Shown here in pieces: positions 9,107-18,127 of a stretch of 64,000 bases of DNA. Source of the stretch: Pseudomonas tructae (GTDB lineage Bacteria > Pseudomonadota > Gammaproteobacteria > Pseudomonadales > Pseudomonadaceae); contig NZ_CP035952.1 in assembly GCF_004214895.1 (NCBI RefSeq), positions 4,908,501-4,972,500 of the forward strand, written 5' to 3'. The notes beneath the pieces were generated by a model. The model saw only the letters and a program-made list of their open reading frames with translations, was not told the DNA's origin and did not search any database. Position 1 is the stretch's first letter. Each line of letters starts with the position of its first letter. A program made the position numbers and the translations under genes.

Positions 9107-9130
9107 AGGCGGCCTTCGGGTCGCCTTTTT
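9107..9130 (+). terminator. Hairpin terminator with UUCG loop
   Basis: AGGCGGCC and GGTCGCCT pair around a TTCG tetraloop and run into TTTTT, 18 bases after the imelysin stop. It may separate this gene from the next three or act as a partial attenuator. Confidence 0.75.
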
Positions 9131-9154
9131 CATTTACATCATCGCGGATCTACT

Positions 9155-9180
9155 GTGGGAGCGGGCTTGCCCCGCGATAG
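9155..9180 (+). repeat. REP element
   Basis: A single copy of the GTGGGAGCGGGCTTGCCCC core lies between the imelysin terminator and the next gene. Confidence 0.85.
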
Positions 9181-9271
9181 ATTTCATCAAGCAAACGCAA
9201 ATCCCTCTTATTCAATTACCCTGAGCCTGATAAGCTTGCACGCCGGTTTTGCCCAAGCCCCAGGATCATTG

Positions 9272-10699
9272 ATGTCCTCGTTGCTTCCCCGCCTCAGTCC
9301 CCTGCTTCTGGCCCTGTTCCTGGCCGGTTGCGACGACGCCCCGCGATTTACCCAGGCCGAGCCCGGTGAAGCACTCGCCGGTGGCAAGGCGACGGTGAAC
9401 AAGCACGACCAGAATGCCTACTCCATGCCCTCGGCCAATCTGGCACCGAGCCGGCGCCTGGACTTCAGCGTCGGCAACAGTTTCTTTCGCAATCCCTGGG
9501 TGATCGCCCCGTCGACCACCACCGCCCGCGACGGCCTCGGTCCGTTGTTCAATACCAACGCCTGCCAGAACTGCCACATCAAGGACGGCCGTGGCCACCC
9601 GCCCGGCCCCAACGCGACGAACGCGGTGTCCATGCTGGTACGCCTGTCGATCCCCAACCAGCCGCAATACGCCAAGGTCATCGAACAACTGGGCATCGTC
9701 CCGGAGCCGGTCTACGGCGGTCAGCTACAAGACATGGCGGTGCCCGGTGTCGCCCCGGAAGGCAAGGTCCGGGTCGAGTACGAGCCCCAGCAGGTCACCT
9801 TCAAGGACGGTACCGCAGTCGAGCTGCGCAAGCCCCGGCTGCGGATCACACAGCTGGGCTATGGCGCCATGCACCCGGACACCCGCTTCTCGGCCCGCAT
9901 CGCCCCGCCGATGATTGGCCTGGGCCTGCTCGAGGCGATACCCGAGGCGGCGATCCTGGCCAATGCCGATCCGCAAGATCGCAACGGCGATGGCATTCGT
10001 GGCCGAGCCAACCAGGTGTGGGACGATGCCCAGGGCAAGACTGTGCTCGGGCGTTTTGGCTGGAAGGCCGGGCAGCCGAACCTCAACCAGCAGAATGTCC
10101 ACGCTTTTTCCGGCGACATGGGCCTGACCACGGGCCTGCGCCCCATGGACGATTGCACCCAGGCGCAAACCGACTGCCTGAACGCGCCCAATGGCAACGG
10201 TGCCAATGGCGAGCAGGAAGTCAGTGACAACATCCTGCGCCTGGTGCTGTTCTACACCCGCAATCTTGCCGTGCCGATGCGCAAGGATGTGGACTCGACT
10301 CAGGTGCTGGCGGGCAAGAACCTGTTTCACCAGGCCGGCTGCCAAAGCTGCCACACCCCACAATTCACCACGGCCAGCGACGCCGCCGAGCCGGAGCTGG
10401 CCAACCAGCTGATTCGCCCCTACAGCGACCTGCTGCTGCATGACATGGGCCCGGGCCTGGCAGATAACCGCAGCGAGTTCGCCGCCAGCGGCCAGGACTG
10501 GCGCACGCCGCCGCTGTGGGGCATCGGCTTGAACGAGACTGTCAGCGGTCACACCCAATTCCTTCACGATGGCCGCGCCCGCAACCTGCTCGAAGCCGTG
10601 CTCTGGCACGGTGGCGAGGCCGAGGCGGCCAAGCAGCATGTACTGACCTTCAATGCCGAGCAGCGCGCCGCGTTGCTGGCCTTTCTGAATTCACTTTAA
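9272..10699 (+). CDS. Di-haem oxidoreductase-family (DUF1111) lipoprotein
   Basis: A 475-residue periplasmic, lipid-anchored c-type cytochrome. The lipobox LAGC places the lipidated Cys at 20. Two haem-binding CxxCH motifs are visible: CQNCH (98-102) and CQSCH (357-361). The overall sequence fits the DUF1111/di-haem oxidoreductase family, distantly related to MauG-type peroxidases; its substrate is unknown. The start at 9272 has AGGA six bases upstream and begins the signal peptide. It sits between two imelysin genes, which suggests redox handling of iron or another metal at the envelope (inference). Confidence 0.88.
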   Translation: MSSLLPRLSPLLLALFLAGCDDAPRFTQAEPGEALAGGKATVNKHDQNAYSMPSANLAPSRRLDFSVGNSFFRNPWVIAPSTTTARDGLGPLFNTNACQNCHIKDGRGHPPGPNATNAVSMLVRLSIPNQPQYAKVIEQLGIVPEPVYGGQLQDMAVPGVAPEGKVRVEYEPQQVTFKDGTAVELRKPRLRITQLGYGAMHPDTRFSARIAPPMIGLGLLEAIPEAAILANADPQDRNGDGIRGRANQVWDDAQGKTVLGRFGWKAGQPNLNQQNVHAFSGDMGLTTGLRPMDDCTQAQTDCLNAPNGNGANGEQEVSDNILRLVLFYTRNLAVPMRKDVDSTQVLAGKNLFHQAGCQSCHTPQFTTASDAAEPELANQLIRPYSDLLLHDMGPGLADNRSEFAASGQDWRTPPLWGIGLNETVSGHTQFLHDGRARNLLEAVLWHGGEAEAAKQHVLTFNAEQRAALLAFLNSL

Positions 10700-10714
10700 G
10701 CAAAGGAGCCGGGC

Positions 10715-11779
10715 ATGTTCCGTCCCAAACTGTTGTTCACCAGCCTTGCCGCCCTCGCCCTTGGCGCCTGCTCGCCGCAAGACCCGCAAGCCGTGACTTC
10801 GGCGGCGATCGCCAAACAGGTGATCCTGCCGACCTACAGCCGCTGGGTGGAAGCCGACCGGCAACTGGCGGTCAGCGCCCTGGCCTTTTGTGAAGGCAAG
10901 GCCGACCTGGCCACAGCCCGCGCCGACTTCCTCCACGCGCAAAAAGCCTGGGCCGAGTTGCAGCCGCTGCTGATCGGCCCGCTGGCCGAAGGCAATCGCG
11001 CCTGGCAGGTACAGTTCTGGCCCGACAAGAAGAACCTGGTCGGCCGCCAGGTCGAGCAACTGGTCAACGCTGACACGCCAGTCGATGCCCAGACTCTGGG
11101 CAAATCCAGCGTCGTCGTGCGCGGCCTGTCGGCTTACGAATACATTCTCTTCGACAGCAAGCCAGACACTGCCAACGCCGAACACAAAGCCCGCTACTGC
11201 CCACTGCTGGTAGCCATCGGCGAACACCAGAAGACTCTGGCCGAAGAGATCCTCAAGGGCTGGAACAGCACCGACGGCATGCTCGCGCAGATGACCAAGT
11301 TCCCCAACCAGCGCTATGCCGATTCCCACGAGGCCATCGCCGACCTGCTGCGTGCCCAGGTCACCGCCCTGGACACCCTGAAGAAGAAGCTCGGCGCACC
11401 CATGGGCCGCCTGAGCAAGGGCATCCCACAGCCGCTGCAGGCTGAAGCCTGGCGCAGCCATGCCTCGCTCAAGAGCCTGGAGGCCAGCCTGAACGCCGCC
11501 CAGACCGTCTGGGTCGGGGTCGACAACAAAGGCCTGCGCGGCCTGTTGGGCAAAGACCAGCAAGCCCTGGCCGAGAAGATCGACGCCGCCTACGCCAACT
11601 CGATCAAGCTGCTGGCCAGCAACCAGAAGACCCTGGGCGAATTGCTCGACGACGAAGCCGGTCGCCAGCAGCTCAACACCCTTTACGACAGCCTCAACGT
11701 CGTCCACCGCCTGCACGAAGGCGAACTGGCCAAGGCGCTGGGCATTCAGCTGGGCTTCAATGCCAACGACGGTGACTGA
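10715..11779 (+). CDS. Second imelysin-family lipoprotein
   Basis: A 354-residue lipoprotein (lipobox LGAC, Cys19) with the helical imelysin fold suggested by SRWVEADRQLAVSALAF near the start. The position of the GxHxxE motif reads GLSAYE, so the histidine is replaced by serine while Glu is kept. It starts 15 bases after the di-haem gene with AAGGAG as ribosome site. It is therefore probably co-transcribed and acts with the cytochrome in the periplasm. The loss of His suggests altered metal binding compared with the first imelysin protein. Confidence 0.87.
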   Translation: MFRPKLLFTSLAALALGACSPQDPQAVTSAAIAKQVILPTYSRWVEADRQLAVSALAFCEGKADLATARADFLHAQKAWAELQPLLIGPLAEGNRAWQVQFWPDKKNLVGRQVEQLVNADTPVDAQTLGKSSVVVRGLSAYEYILFDSKPDTANAEHKARYCPLLVAIGEHQKTLAEEILKGWNSTDGMLAQMTKFPNQRYADSHEAIADLLRAQVTALDTLKKKLGAPMGRLSKGIPQPLQAEAWRSHASLKSLEASLNAAQTVWVGVDNKGLRGLLGKDQQALAEKIDAAYANSIKLLASNQKTLGELLDDEAGRQQLNTLYDSLNVVHRLHEGELAKALGIQLGFNANDGD

Positions 11780-11781
11780 TC

Positions 11782-12879
11782 ATGTTGCGACGCCAGGCTC
11801 TCAAACTCGGTAGCGTTGTGCTCAGCGCCCTCACCCTCGGCGGCTGGACCCTGTTTCGCAACAAGAGCAGCGCACCACTGCTGCTCTCGGCGCGCGACGA
11901 TAGCGAGGGCAGGCACTACGCCGTCGGCTACCGCCTGGACGGTACCCAGGTGTTCGCCACCCAGGTGGGCCAGCGTTGCCACGACATCATCAACCATCCC
12001 GAGCAGCCGATTGCCCTGTTCGTCGCCCGCCGCCCCGGCACCGAGAGTTACCTGATCGACCTGCGCGACGGTCGCTTGCTGCAGACCATCGCCTCGCAGC
12101 CAAACCGGCATTTCTACGGCCATGCGGTGATCCACAAGAGCGGTGAATGGCTGTACGCCACCGAGAACGACACCACCGACCCTGGTCGCGGCGTGCTCGG
12201 TGTCTACCGTTTCGACGGCGAGCGCCTGAGCCACACCGGCGAGATATCGACCCATGGGATCGGCCCGCACCAGGTGTCGTGGATGCCCGACGGTGAAACC
12301 CTGGTGGTGGCCAACGGCGGCATTCGTACCGAGGCCGAAAGCCGGGTGGAGATGAACCTCGACGCCATGCAGCCGAGCCTGGTGTTGATGCAGCGCGATG
12401 GCACCCTGCTGAGCAAAGACGTTCTCAGCCAGCAGATGAACAGCGTGCGCCACCTGGCAATTGCCGCCGATGGCACCATCGTCGCCGGCCAACAGTTCAT
12501 GGGTGCCAGCCATGAAACCGCCGAGCTGCTGGCGATCAAGCGGCCGGGCCAGGCCTTCACAGCCTTCCCGGTGCCCGAGCAGCAATTGCAGTCAATGGCC
12601 CACTACACTGCCAGCGTCGCCATTCATAACGAGTTGCGCCTGGTCGCCCTCACCGCGCCCCGGGCCAACCGCCTGTTTATCTGGGACCTGGACAGCGGCG
12701 CAGTGCGGCTGGACGCACCGATGCCCGATTGCGCCGGGGTCGGCGCCGTTGCCGACGGTTTTGTCGTGACGTCGGGCCAAGGCCGCTGCCGCCTGTACGA
12801 TTGCCGCAAAAGCGAGCTGATCGGCCAGCCGCTGCAACTGCCTTCGGGGCTCTGGGACAACCACTTGCACCTGGCCTGA
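11782..12879 (+). CDS. DUF1513 protein, probable beta-propeller
   Basis: A 365-residue protein starting two bases after the previous stop, so translationally linked. The N-terminus MLRRQALKLGSVVLSA resembles a twin-arginine signal. The body has repeated strand-turn units with Asp/Gly (YRFDGERLSHTGEISTHGIG, WMPDGETLVVANGG), as in seven-bladed propellers of the DUF1513 family. No catalytic motif is known to me. Its constant company with imelysin and di-haem genes in pseudomonads suggests a periplasmic partner in the same iron-linked process; that role is inferred. Confidence 0.85.
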   Translation: MLRRQALKLGSVVLSALTLGGWTLFRNKSSAPLLLSARDDSEGRHYAVGYRLDGTQVFATQVGQRCHDIINHPEQPIALFVARRPGTESYLIDLRDGRLLQTIASQPNRHFYGHAVIHKSGEWLYATENDTTDPGRGVLGVYRFDGERLSHTGEISTHGIGPHQVSWMPDGETLVVANGGIRTEAESRVEMNLDAMQPSLVLMQRDGTLLSKDVLSQQMNSVRHLAIAADGTIVAGQQFMGASHETAELLAIKRPGQAFTAFPVPEQQLQSMAHYTASVAIHNELRLVALTAPRANRLFIWDLDSGAVRLDAPMPDCAGVGAVADGFVVTSGQGRCRLYDCRKSELIGQPLQLPSGLWDNHLHLA

Positions 12880-13004
12880 AAATAGCCTGGAACACAGGCT
12901 TCCCAGGCCCGGTCAACAGAGTACTATTCGGCTACAGCGCACGTGGGCAGGAACGCCCGTTGTCGTGCCAAACGAACAATAACGAGTATCCAAGGAACTG
13001 GACT

Positions 13005-14147
13005 ATGCTGCGCCGCCGCATGCTGATCATGTTGGGTGTTGTCCTGTTGCTCGTGCTGATTCTGGGGGGCTACAAGGCCTTTACCCTCTATCAGCAAATC
13101 CAGTTGTTCTCGGTCCCCAAGCCTGCGATCAGCGTGGCGGCGACCGAGGCCCGCGAGCGCGTCTGGCAGAACCGCCTGCCTGCGGTCGGCAGCCTCAAGG
13201 CCCTGCAAGGGGTCGACCTGAGCCTGGAAATCGCCGGCACGGTCAAGGCCCTGCTGTTCGAGTCCGGGCAGAAGGTCAGCAAGGGCCAGCAGTTGCTGCA
13301 ACTGGACAGCGATGTCGAAACCGCGCTGCTGGGTACCGCCCTGGCCGATCTGGGGCTGGCCCAGGTCGACTACAACCGCGGCAGCCAACTGGTCGGCAGC
13401 CAGGCCATTTCCAAGGGCGAGTTCGATCGCTTGAGCGCACAGTTCAAGCGCAACAAGGCGGTGGTCGAGCAACTCAAGGCGGCACTGGCGAAAAAGAGCA
13501 TCGACGCGCCCTTCAACGGCACCATCGGCATCCGCCAGGTGGACGTCGGCGATTACCTGGCCAGCGGCACGGTGATCGCCACCCTGCAGGACCTGAGTAG
13601 CCTCTACGTCGACTTTTTCGTCCCGGAACAATCAATCCCCAAGCTGAGCATCGGCCAGCAGGTGCTGGTCAATGTTGCCGCCTACCCACAGGAACAATTC
13701 CCCGGCAGCATCAGCGCCATCAACCCCAAAGTCGAAGACAGCACTCGCAACGTGCAGGTCCGCGCCACCCTGGCCAACCCCGACGGCAAGTTGCTTCCGG
13801 GCATGTTCACCAGCCTGCAGGTGCTGCTGCCCGACCCGCAGCCGCAGGTGGTGGTGCCGGAAAGCGCGGTGACCTACACCCTGTATGGCAACTCGGTGTA
13901 TGTCGCGGTGCCGAAGGAGGCTGAAAAGACCGAAGGCAACACCCAGGCCCGGCCGCCACTGATAGCCGAACGCCGCTTCGTTGAAACCGGCGAACGCCGT
14001 GATGGCCTGGTGGTCATCCACAAGGGCCTCAAGGCCGGCGAAACCGTGGTCACTGCCGGCCAGTTGAAACTCACCCAGGGCGCCTCGATCAGCATCAGCC
14101 CGGACAAGGCCCTGCAAGCGCCAACCAGCCCGCCGCGCGGCAACTGA
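13005..14147 (+). CDS. mexV: RND efflux membrane-fusion protein (MexV-type)
   Basis: A 380-residue periplasmic adaptor with an N-terminal anchor (about residues 5-25). It has a lipoyl/hairpin region (LSLEIAGTVKALLFESGQKV, then a coiled-coil hairpin and IDAPFNGTIGIRQVDVGDYL) and beta-barrel domains. It links the inner-membrane RND pump to an outer-membrane channel. The next gene is the pump, 13 bases away. Position after the imelysin cluster matches my recollection of P. aeruginosa PA4374-PA4375 (mexVW). ATG at 13005 follows AAGGAA. No outer-membrane factor gene is adjacent, so a shared OprM-type channel is likely. Confidence 0.85.
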   Translation: MLRRRMLIMLGVVLLLVLILGGYKAFTLYQQIQLFSVPKPAISVAATEARERVWQNRLPAVGSLKALQGVDLSLEIAGTVKALLFESGQKVSKGQQLLQLDSDVETALLGTALADLGLAQVDYNRGSQLVGSQAISKGEFDRLSAQFKRNKAVVEQLKAALAKKSIDAPFNGTIGIRQVDVGDYLASGTVIATLQDLSSLYVDFFVPEQSIPKLSIGQQVLVNVAAYPQEQFPGSISAINPKVEDSTRNVQVRATLANPDGKLLPGMFTSLQVLLPDPQPQVVVPESAVTYTLYGNSVYVAVPKEAEKTEGNTQARPPLIAERRFVETGERRDGLVVIHKGLKAGETVVTAGQLKLTQGASISISPDKALQAPTSPPRGN

Positions 14148-14160
14148 TCAAGGAACCGTC

Positions 14161-17100
14161 ATGGCCTTTACCGATCCGTTCATCCGCCGTCCGGTGCTGG
14201 CCAGTGTGGTCAGCCTGCTGATCGTCCTGCTGGGCTTGCAGGCCTGGAGCAAGCTGCCGATCCGTCAATACCCGCAAATGGAAAACGCCCTGATCACGGT
14301 GACCACCGCCTACCCCGGGGCCAACGCCGAGACCATCCAGGGCTATATCACCCAGCCACTGCAGCAAAGCCTGGCCAGCGCCGAAGGCATCGACTACATG
14401 ACCTCGGTGAGCCGGCAGAACTTCTCGGTGATTTCGATCTACGCGCGTATCGGCTCGGACAGCGACCGGTTGTTCACCGAACTGCTGGCCAAGGCCAACG
14501 AGGTCAAGAACAAGCTGCCCCAGGATGCCGAAGACCCGGTGCTCAGCAAGGAAGCCGCCGATGCCTCGGCGCTGATGTACGTAAGCTTCTACAGCAGTGA
14601 ACTGAGCAACCCGCAAATCACCGACTACCTGTCACGGGTGATCCAGCCCAAACTTGCGACCCTGCCAGGCATGGCCGAGGCAGAAATCCTTGGCAACCAG
14701 CTGTTCGCCATGCGCCTGTGGATCGACCCGGTGAAGCTGGCCGGCTATGGCCTGAGCGCCAATGACGTGACCCAGGCGGTGCGCGGCTACAACTTCCTCT
14801 CCGCCGCCGGTGAGCTCAAGGGTGAATACATCGTCACCAGCATCAATGCCACCACCGAGCTGAAAACCGCCGAAGCCTTCGCCAATATCCCGCTCAAGAC
14901 CAGCGGTGACAGCCGGGTGCTGCTCGGCGATGTGGCACGGGTCGAAATGGGCGCAGAAAACTACGACACAGTCAGCTCCTTCGATGGCACGCCATCGGTG
15001 TACATCGGCATCAAAGCCACCCCGGCAGCCAACCCACTGGAAGTGATCAAGGAAGTGCGCAAGCTCATGCCCGAGCTTGAAAGCCAGCTGCCATCGAACC
15101 TCAAAGCCTCGATCGCCTACGACGCCACCCTGTTCATCCAGGCCTCGATCGACGAGGTGGTGAAAACCCTGGTCGAAGCGGTGCTGATCGTCATTGTCGT
15201 GGTCTTCCTGTTCCTGGGTGCCTTGCGTTCGGTGCTGATCCCGGTGATCACCATTCCGCTGTCGATGATCGGCGTACTGTTCTTCATGCAGTTGATGGGC
15301 TACTCGCTCAACCTGCTGACGTTGCTGGCCATGGTTCTGGCTATCGGCCTTGTGGTCGACGACGCCATCGTCGTGGTGGAAAACATCCACCGGCATATCG
15401 AAGAAGGCAAATCTCCCCACCAGGCGGCCCTGGAAGGCGCACGCGAAATCGCCATGCCGGTGGTGTCGATGACCATTACCCTGGCCGCGGTCTATGCGCC
15501 GATCGGCTTTCTCGAAGGCCTCACCGGCGCGCTGTTCAAGGAGTTCGCCCTGACCCTGGCCGGCGCCGTGGTGATCTCCGGCATCGTCGCCCTGACCCTA
15601 TCGCCGATGATGTGCGCCCTGCTCCTGCGTCACGAAGAGAACCCCACGGGCCTGGCCCACCGCCTGGATGTGTTGTTCGAGCGGCTCAAGCAACGCTACC
15701 AGACCATCCTCCATGCCACCCTCAACACCCGGCCGGTGGTGCTGGTGTTCGCGCTGATCATGCTGTGCCTGATTCCGGTGTTTTTGATGTTCACCAAGAA
15801 CGAGTTGGCGCCGGACGAGGACCAGGGCGTCATCTTCATGATGGCCACCGCCCCGCAGCCAACCAACCTCGACTACCTGAACAGCTATACCGACGAGTTC
15901 GTCAAGATCTTCAAGGCGTTCCCCGAGTACTACTCGTCGTTCCAGATCAACGGTTTCAATGGCGTACAGTCAGGCATCGGCGGCTTTCTGCTCAAGCCCT
16001 GGAACGAACGCGAGCGCACCCAGATGGAACTGCTACCGCTGGTACAGGCCAAGCTTGAGAGCATCAGTGGCCTGCAGATATTCGGCTTCAACCTGCCGTC
16101 ACTGCCCGGTACCGGCGAAGGCTTGCCGTTCATCTTCGTGATCAATACCGCCAACGACTACGCCTCACTGCTGGAGGTGGCCGAACGGGTCAAGGCTCGC
16201 GCGCAGGCGTCGGGCAAGTTCGCCTTCCTCGATATCGACCTGGCCTTCGACAAACCCGAGGTGGTAGTCGATATCGACCGGGCCAAGGCTGCGCAAATGG
16301 GGGTGTCCATGGATGCTCTGGGCGGCACCCTGGCAACGCTGCTGGGTGAAGCGGAGATCAACCGCTTTACCATCGATGGGCGCAGCTACAAGGTCATTGC
16401 CCAGGTTGAGCGCCCCTACCGCGACAACCCCGACTGGCTGAACAATTACTACGTGAAGAACCAGCAGGGGCAGATGCTGCCGCTATCGACCCTGATCAGC
16501 ATCAGCGACCGTGCCCGCCCGCGCCAGCTCAACCAGTTCCAGCAGTTGAACTCGGCGATCATCCAGGGTTTTCCGATGGTCAGCATGGGCGAGGCGCTGG
16601 ATACCGTACGTACCATCGCCCGTGAAGAAGCGCCAGAAGGCTATGGCTTTGACTATGGCGGCGCGGCGCGTCAGTTTGTCCAGGAGGGCAGTGCCTTGTG
16701 GGTAACCTTCGGCCTGGCCCTGGCGATCATCTTTTTGGTGCTGGCCGCTCAGTTCGAGAGCTTTCGCGACCCGCTGGTGATCCTGGTGACTGTACCGTTG
16801 TCGATCTGCGGGGCATTGATCCCGCTGTTCCTGGGTATCTCGAGCATGAACATCTATACCCAGGTGGGCTTGGTGACCCTGATCGGGCTGATCAGCAAGC
16901 ACGGTATTCTGATCGTCGAATTTGCCAACCAGTTACGTGTGCAGAAGGGTCTGAGCGCCCGCGAGGCGGTGGAGGAAGCCGCTTCCATCCGCTTGCGCCC
17001 GGTGTTGATGACCACCGCGGCAATGGTCTTTGGCATGGTGCCGCTGATCCTGGCCACTGGCGCCGGAGCGGTCAGCCGTTTTGATATCGGTACGGTAATC

Positions 17101-17193
17101 GCGACCGGAATGTCGGTGGGCACGCTGTTCACCCTGTTCGTGCTGCCGTGCATCTACACCTTGCTGGCCGCTCCTGCAGCGCTCAACCGCTAG
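14161..17193 (+). CDS. mexW: RND multidrug efflux permease (MexW-type)
   Basis: A 1010-residue, twelve-helix inner-membrane proton/drug antiporter of the HAE-1 group. The proton-relay pair Asp400-Asp401 lies in GLVVDDAIVVVENIHRH, and the TM10 lysine is Lys913 in SKHGILIVEFAN. Two large periplasmic loops follow TM1 and TM7, as expected. The length is slightly under AcrB/MexB. The start has AAGGAA upstream. Its last 11 bases overlap the end of the convergent small gene at 17183. Confidence 0.92.
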   Translation: MAFTDPFIRRPVLASVVSLLIVLLGLQAWSKLPIRQYPQMENALITVTTAYPGANAETIQGYITQPLQQSLASAEGIDYMTSVSRQNFSVISIYARIGSDSDRLFTELLAKANEVKNKLPQDAEDPVLSKEAADASALMYVSFYSSELSNPQITDYLSRVIQPKLATLPGMAEAEILGNQLFAMRLWIDPVKLAGYGLSANDVTQAVRGYNFLSAAGELKGEYIVTSINATTELKTAEAFANIPLKTSGDSRVLLGDVARVEMGAENYDTVSSFDGTPSVYIGIKATPAANPLEVIKEVRKLMPELESQLPSNLKASIAYDATLFIQASIDEVVKTLVEAVLIVIVVVFLFLGALRSVLIPVITIPLSMIGVLFFMQLMGYSLNLLTLLAMVLAIGLVVDDAIVVVENIHRHIEEGKSPHQAALEGAREIAMPVVSMTITLAAVYAPIGFLEGLTGALFKEFALTLAGAVVISGIVALTLSPMMCALLLRHEENPTGLAHRLDVLFERLKQRYQTILHATLNTRPVVLVFALIMLCLIPVFLMFTKNELAPDEDQGVIFMMATAPQPTNLDYLNSYTDEFVKIFKAFPEYYSSFQINGFNGVQSGIGGFLLKPWNERERTQMELLPLVQAKLESISGLQIFGFNLPSLPGTGEGLPFIFVINTANDYASLLEVAERVKARAQASGKFAFLDIDLAFDKPEVVVDIDRAKAAQMGVSMDALGGTLATLLGEAEINRFTIDGRSYKVIAQVERPYRDNPDWLNNYYVKNQQGQMLPLSTLISISDRARPRQLNQFQQLNSAIIQGFPMVSMGEALDTVRTIAREEAPEGYGFDYGGAARQFVQEGSALWVTFGLALAIIFLVLAAQFESFRDPLVILVTVPLSICGALIPLFLGISSMNIYTQVGLVTLIGLISKHGILIVEFANQLRVQKGLSAREAVEEAASIRLRPVLMTTAAMVFGMVPLILATGAGAVSRFDIGTVIATGMSVGTLFTLFVLPCIYTLLAAPAALNR

Positions 17194-17410
17194 CGCGTAC
17201 GCCCTGGCTGAGGCCGAACAGCAACAACAGCAGATCGTGATCGGGCTTGGCATCGACCTGGGGCTTTAACACCCGTGGCAACGGGCATTGCGCGCCGGCG
17301 TCGATCTTGCTGAAGATCTGCGGGCGCGGCTCTTCCCACGCCGCCACCGCAGCGGTTGCCACGCCCAGGGCGACGAGCAGAAACAGACCTCTAGCTATTT
17401 CTAGTTTCAT
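17183..17410 (-). CDS. Small secreted protein of unknown function
   Basis: A 75-residue protein with a clear signal peptide (MKLEIARGLFLLVALGVATA, cleavage near AVAA-WEE). The mature part is short, with one cysteine. The ATG overlaps the stop of inaA by one base (TAATG), indicating translational coupling, so this is the third gene of the methyltransferase-inaA operon. The C-terminal codons overlap the end of mexW on the other strand. I recognise no family; a counterpart exists at the same place in PAO1 as far as I recall. Confidence 0.7.
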   Translation of the reverse strand: MKLEIARGLFLLVALGVATAAVAAWEEPRPQIFSKIDAGAQCPLPRVLKPQVDAKPDHDLLLLLFGLSQGVRASG

Positions 17411-18120
17411 TACTCTAAACCTTTGACAGGGCTGCCAAACGCCATTTGGTAAAAATAGAGCAGTTTTTGCCACTCTGCGTCGTTGAAAGACGAGTGGCGG
17501 CGCAATTGTTTAAGGTCATTGGCGGCAGCGCGCTGGCAACTGATACGCCGACGGCACTTTTCCAGGTCCAGTAGCGCCACTTCAGCCCGGGCTTGAGCGC
17601 CTTCGCCAATGACTTTGACGAATACATGCTTGCCATACAGGCAACCGTGCTGCCAGTGGCCACGGTGCATGCGCGCCAGGTTGCCGGCCAGGTCCTGCAG
17701 GACTCGCTCAAGCAGTGCTGGGTGATAGCGTTCACGGGCGCCATCGGCGAACCAGCTGTCGATATCCTCGAACCCTTCCAGCGCCTCGCTGACCAGCAAT
17801 GCCCGCCACTGGTGCTCGGCGTCGCGCTCGACACCGCAATAGACAATATGCGGCACCCGCACCCCAAGTTGCTCGAAGCTGTTCAGGGCATCGTACTCGC
17901 GTAGCACGGTAGGGCGGCCAAAGGGGTGCAACAAACTGCGATAGATGTGGCCAATCTGGCGCTTGGCATAAAACGTATGGCCAGTGTCGTCGCTCAGCCG
18001 CTGTACACCACTCTCGCCGCCGCGGCGCTGGTTGGGCTCTTCCACCCATTCGCCCTGCTGCTGCCAGAAATGATCGAACTGATCCTTGTTCGTCGTTGCT
18101 GCTGTGCGCTCGAACCCCAT
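17410..18120 (-). CDS. inaA: InaA/WapQ-type LPS kinase-like protein
   Basis: A 236-residue protein of the lipopolysaccharide-kinase/InaA family, with a protein-kinase-like fold. Visible are the lysine-bearing region (TFYAKRQIGHIYRSLLHPFG), the catalytic-loop-like HRGHWQHGCLYGKHVFV and the metal-binding-like VALLDLEKCRRR. Family members phosphorylate LPS core heptose or respond to weak acid. The methyltransferase gene lies 7 bases upstream; the pair corresponds to the orf222/wapQ operon reported next to colRS in P. fluorescens. ATG at 18120 is chosen as the start of the conserved region. Confidence 0.85.
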   Translation of the reverse strand: MGFERTAATTNKDQFDHFWQQQGEWVEEPNQRRGGESGVQRLSDDTGHTFYAKRQIGHIYRSLLHPFGRPTVLREYDALNSFEQLGVRVPHIVYCGVERDAEHQWRALLVSEALEGFEDIDSWFADGARERYHPALLERVLQDLAGNLARMHRGHWQHGCLYGKHVFVKVIGEGAQARAEVALLDLEKCRRRISCQRAAANDLKQLRRHSSFNDAEWQKLLYFYQMAFGSPVKGLE

Positions 18121-18127
18121 GCCCCGC

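Noticed and set aside
9181..9271. A second Fur box before the di-haem gene (CGCAAATCCCTCTTATTCA)
   Set aside because: Too few matches to the 7-1-7 consensus and no clear dyad.
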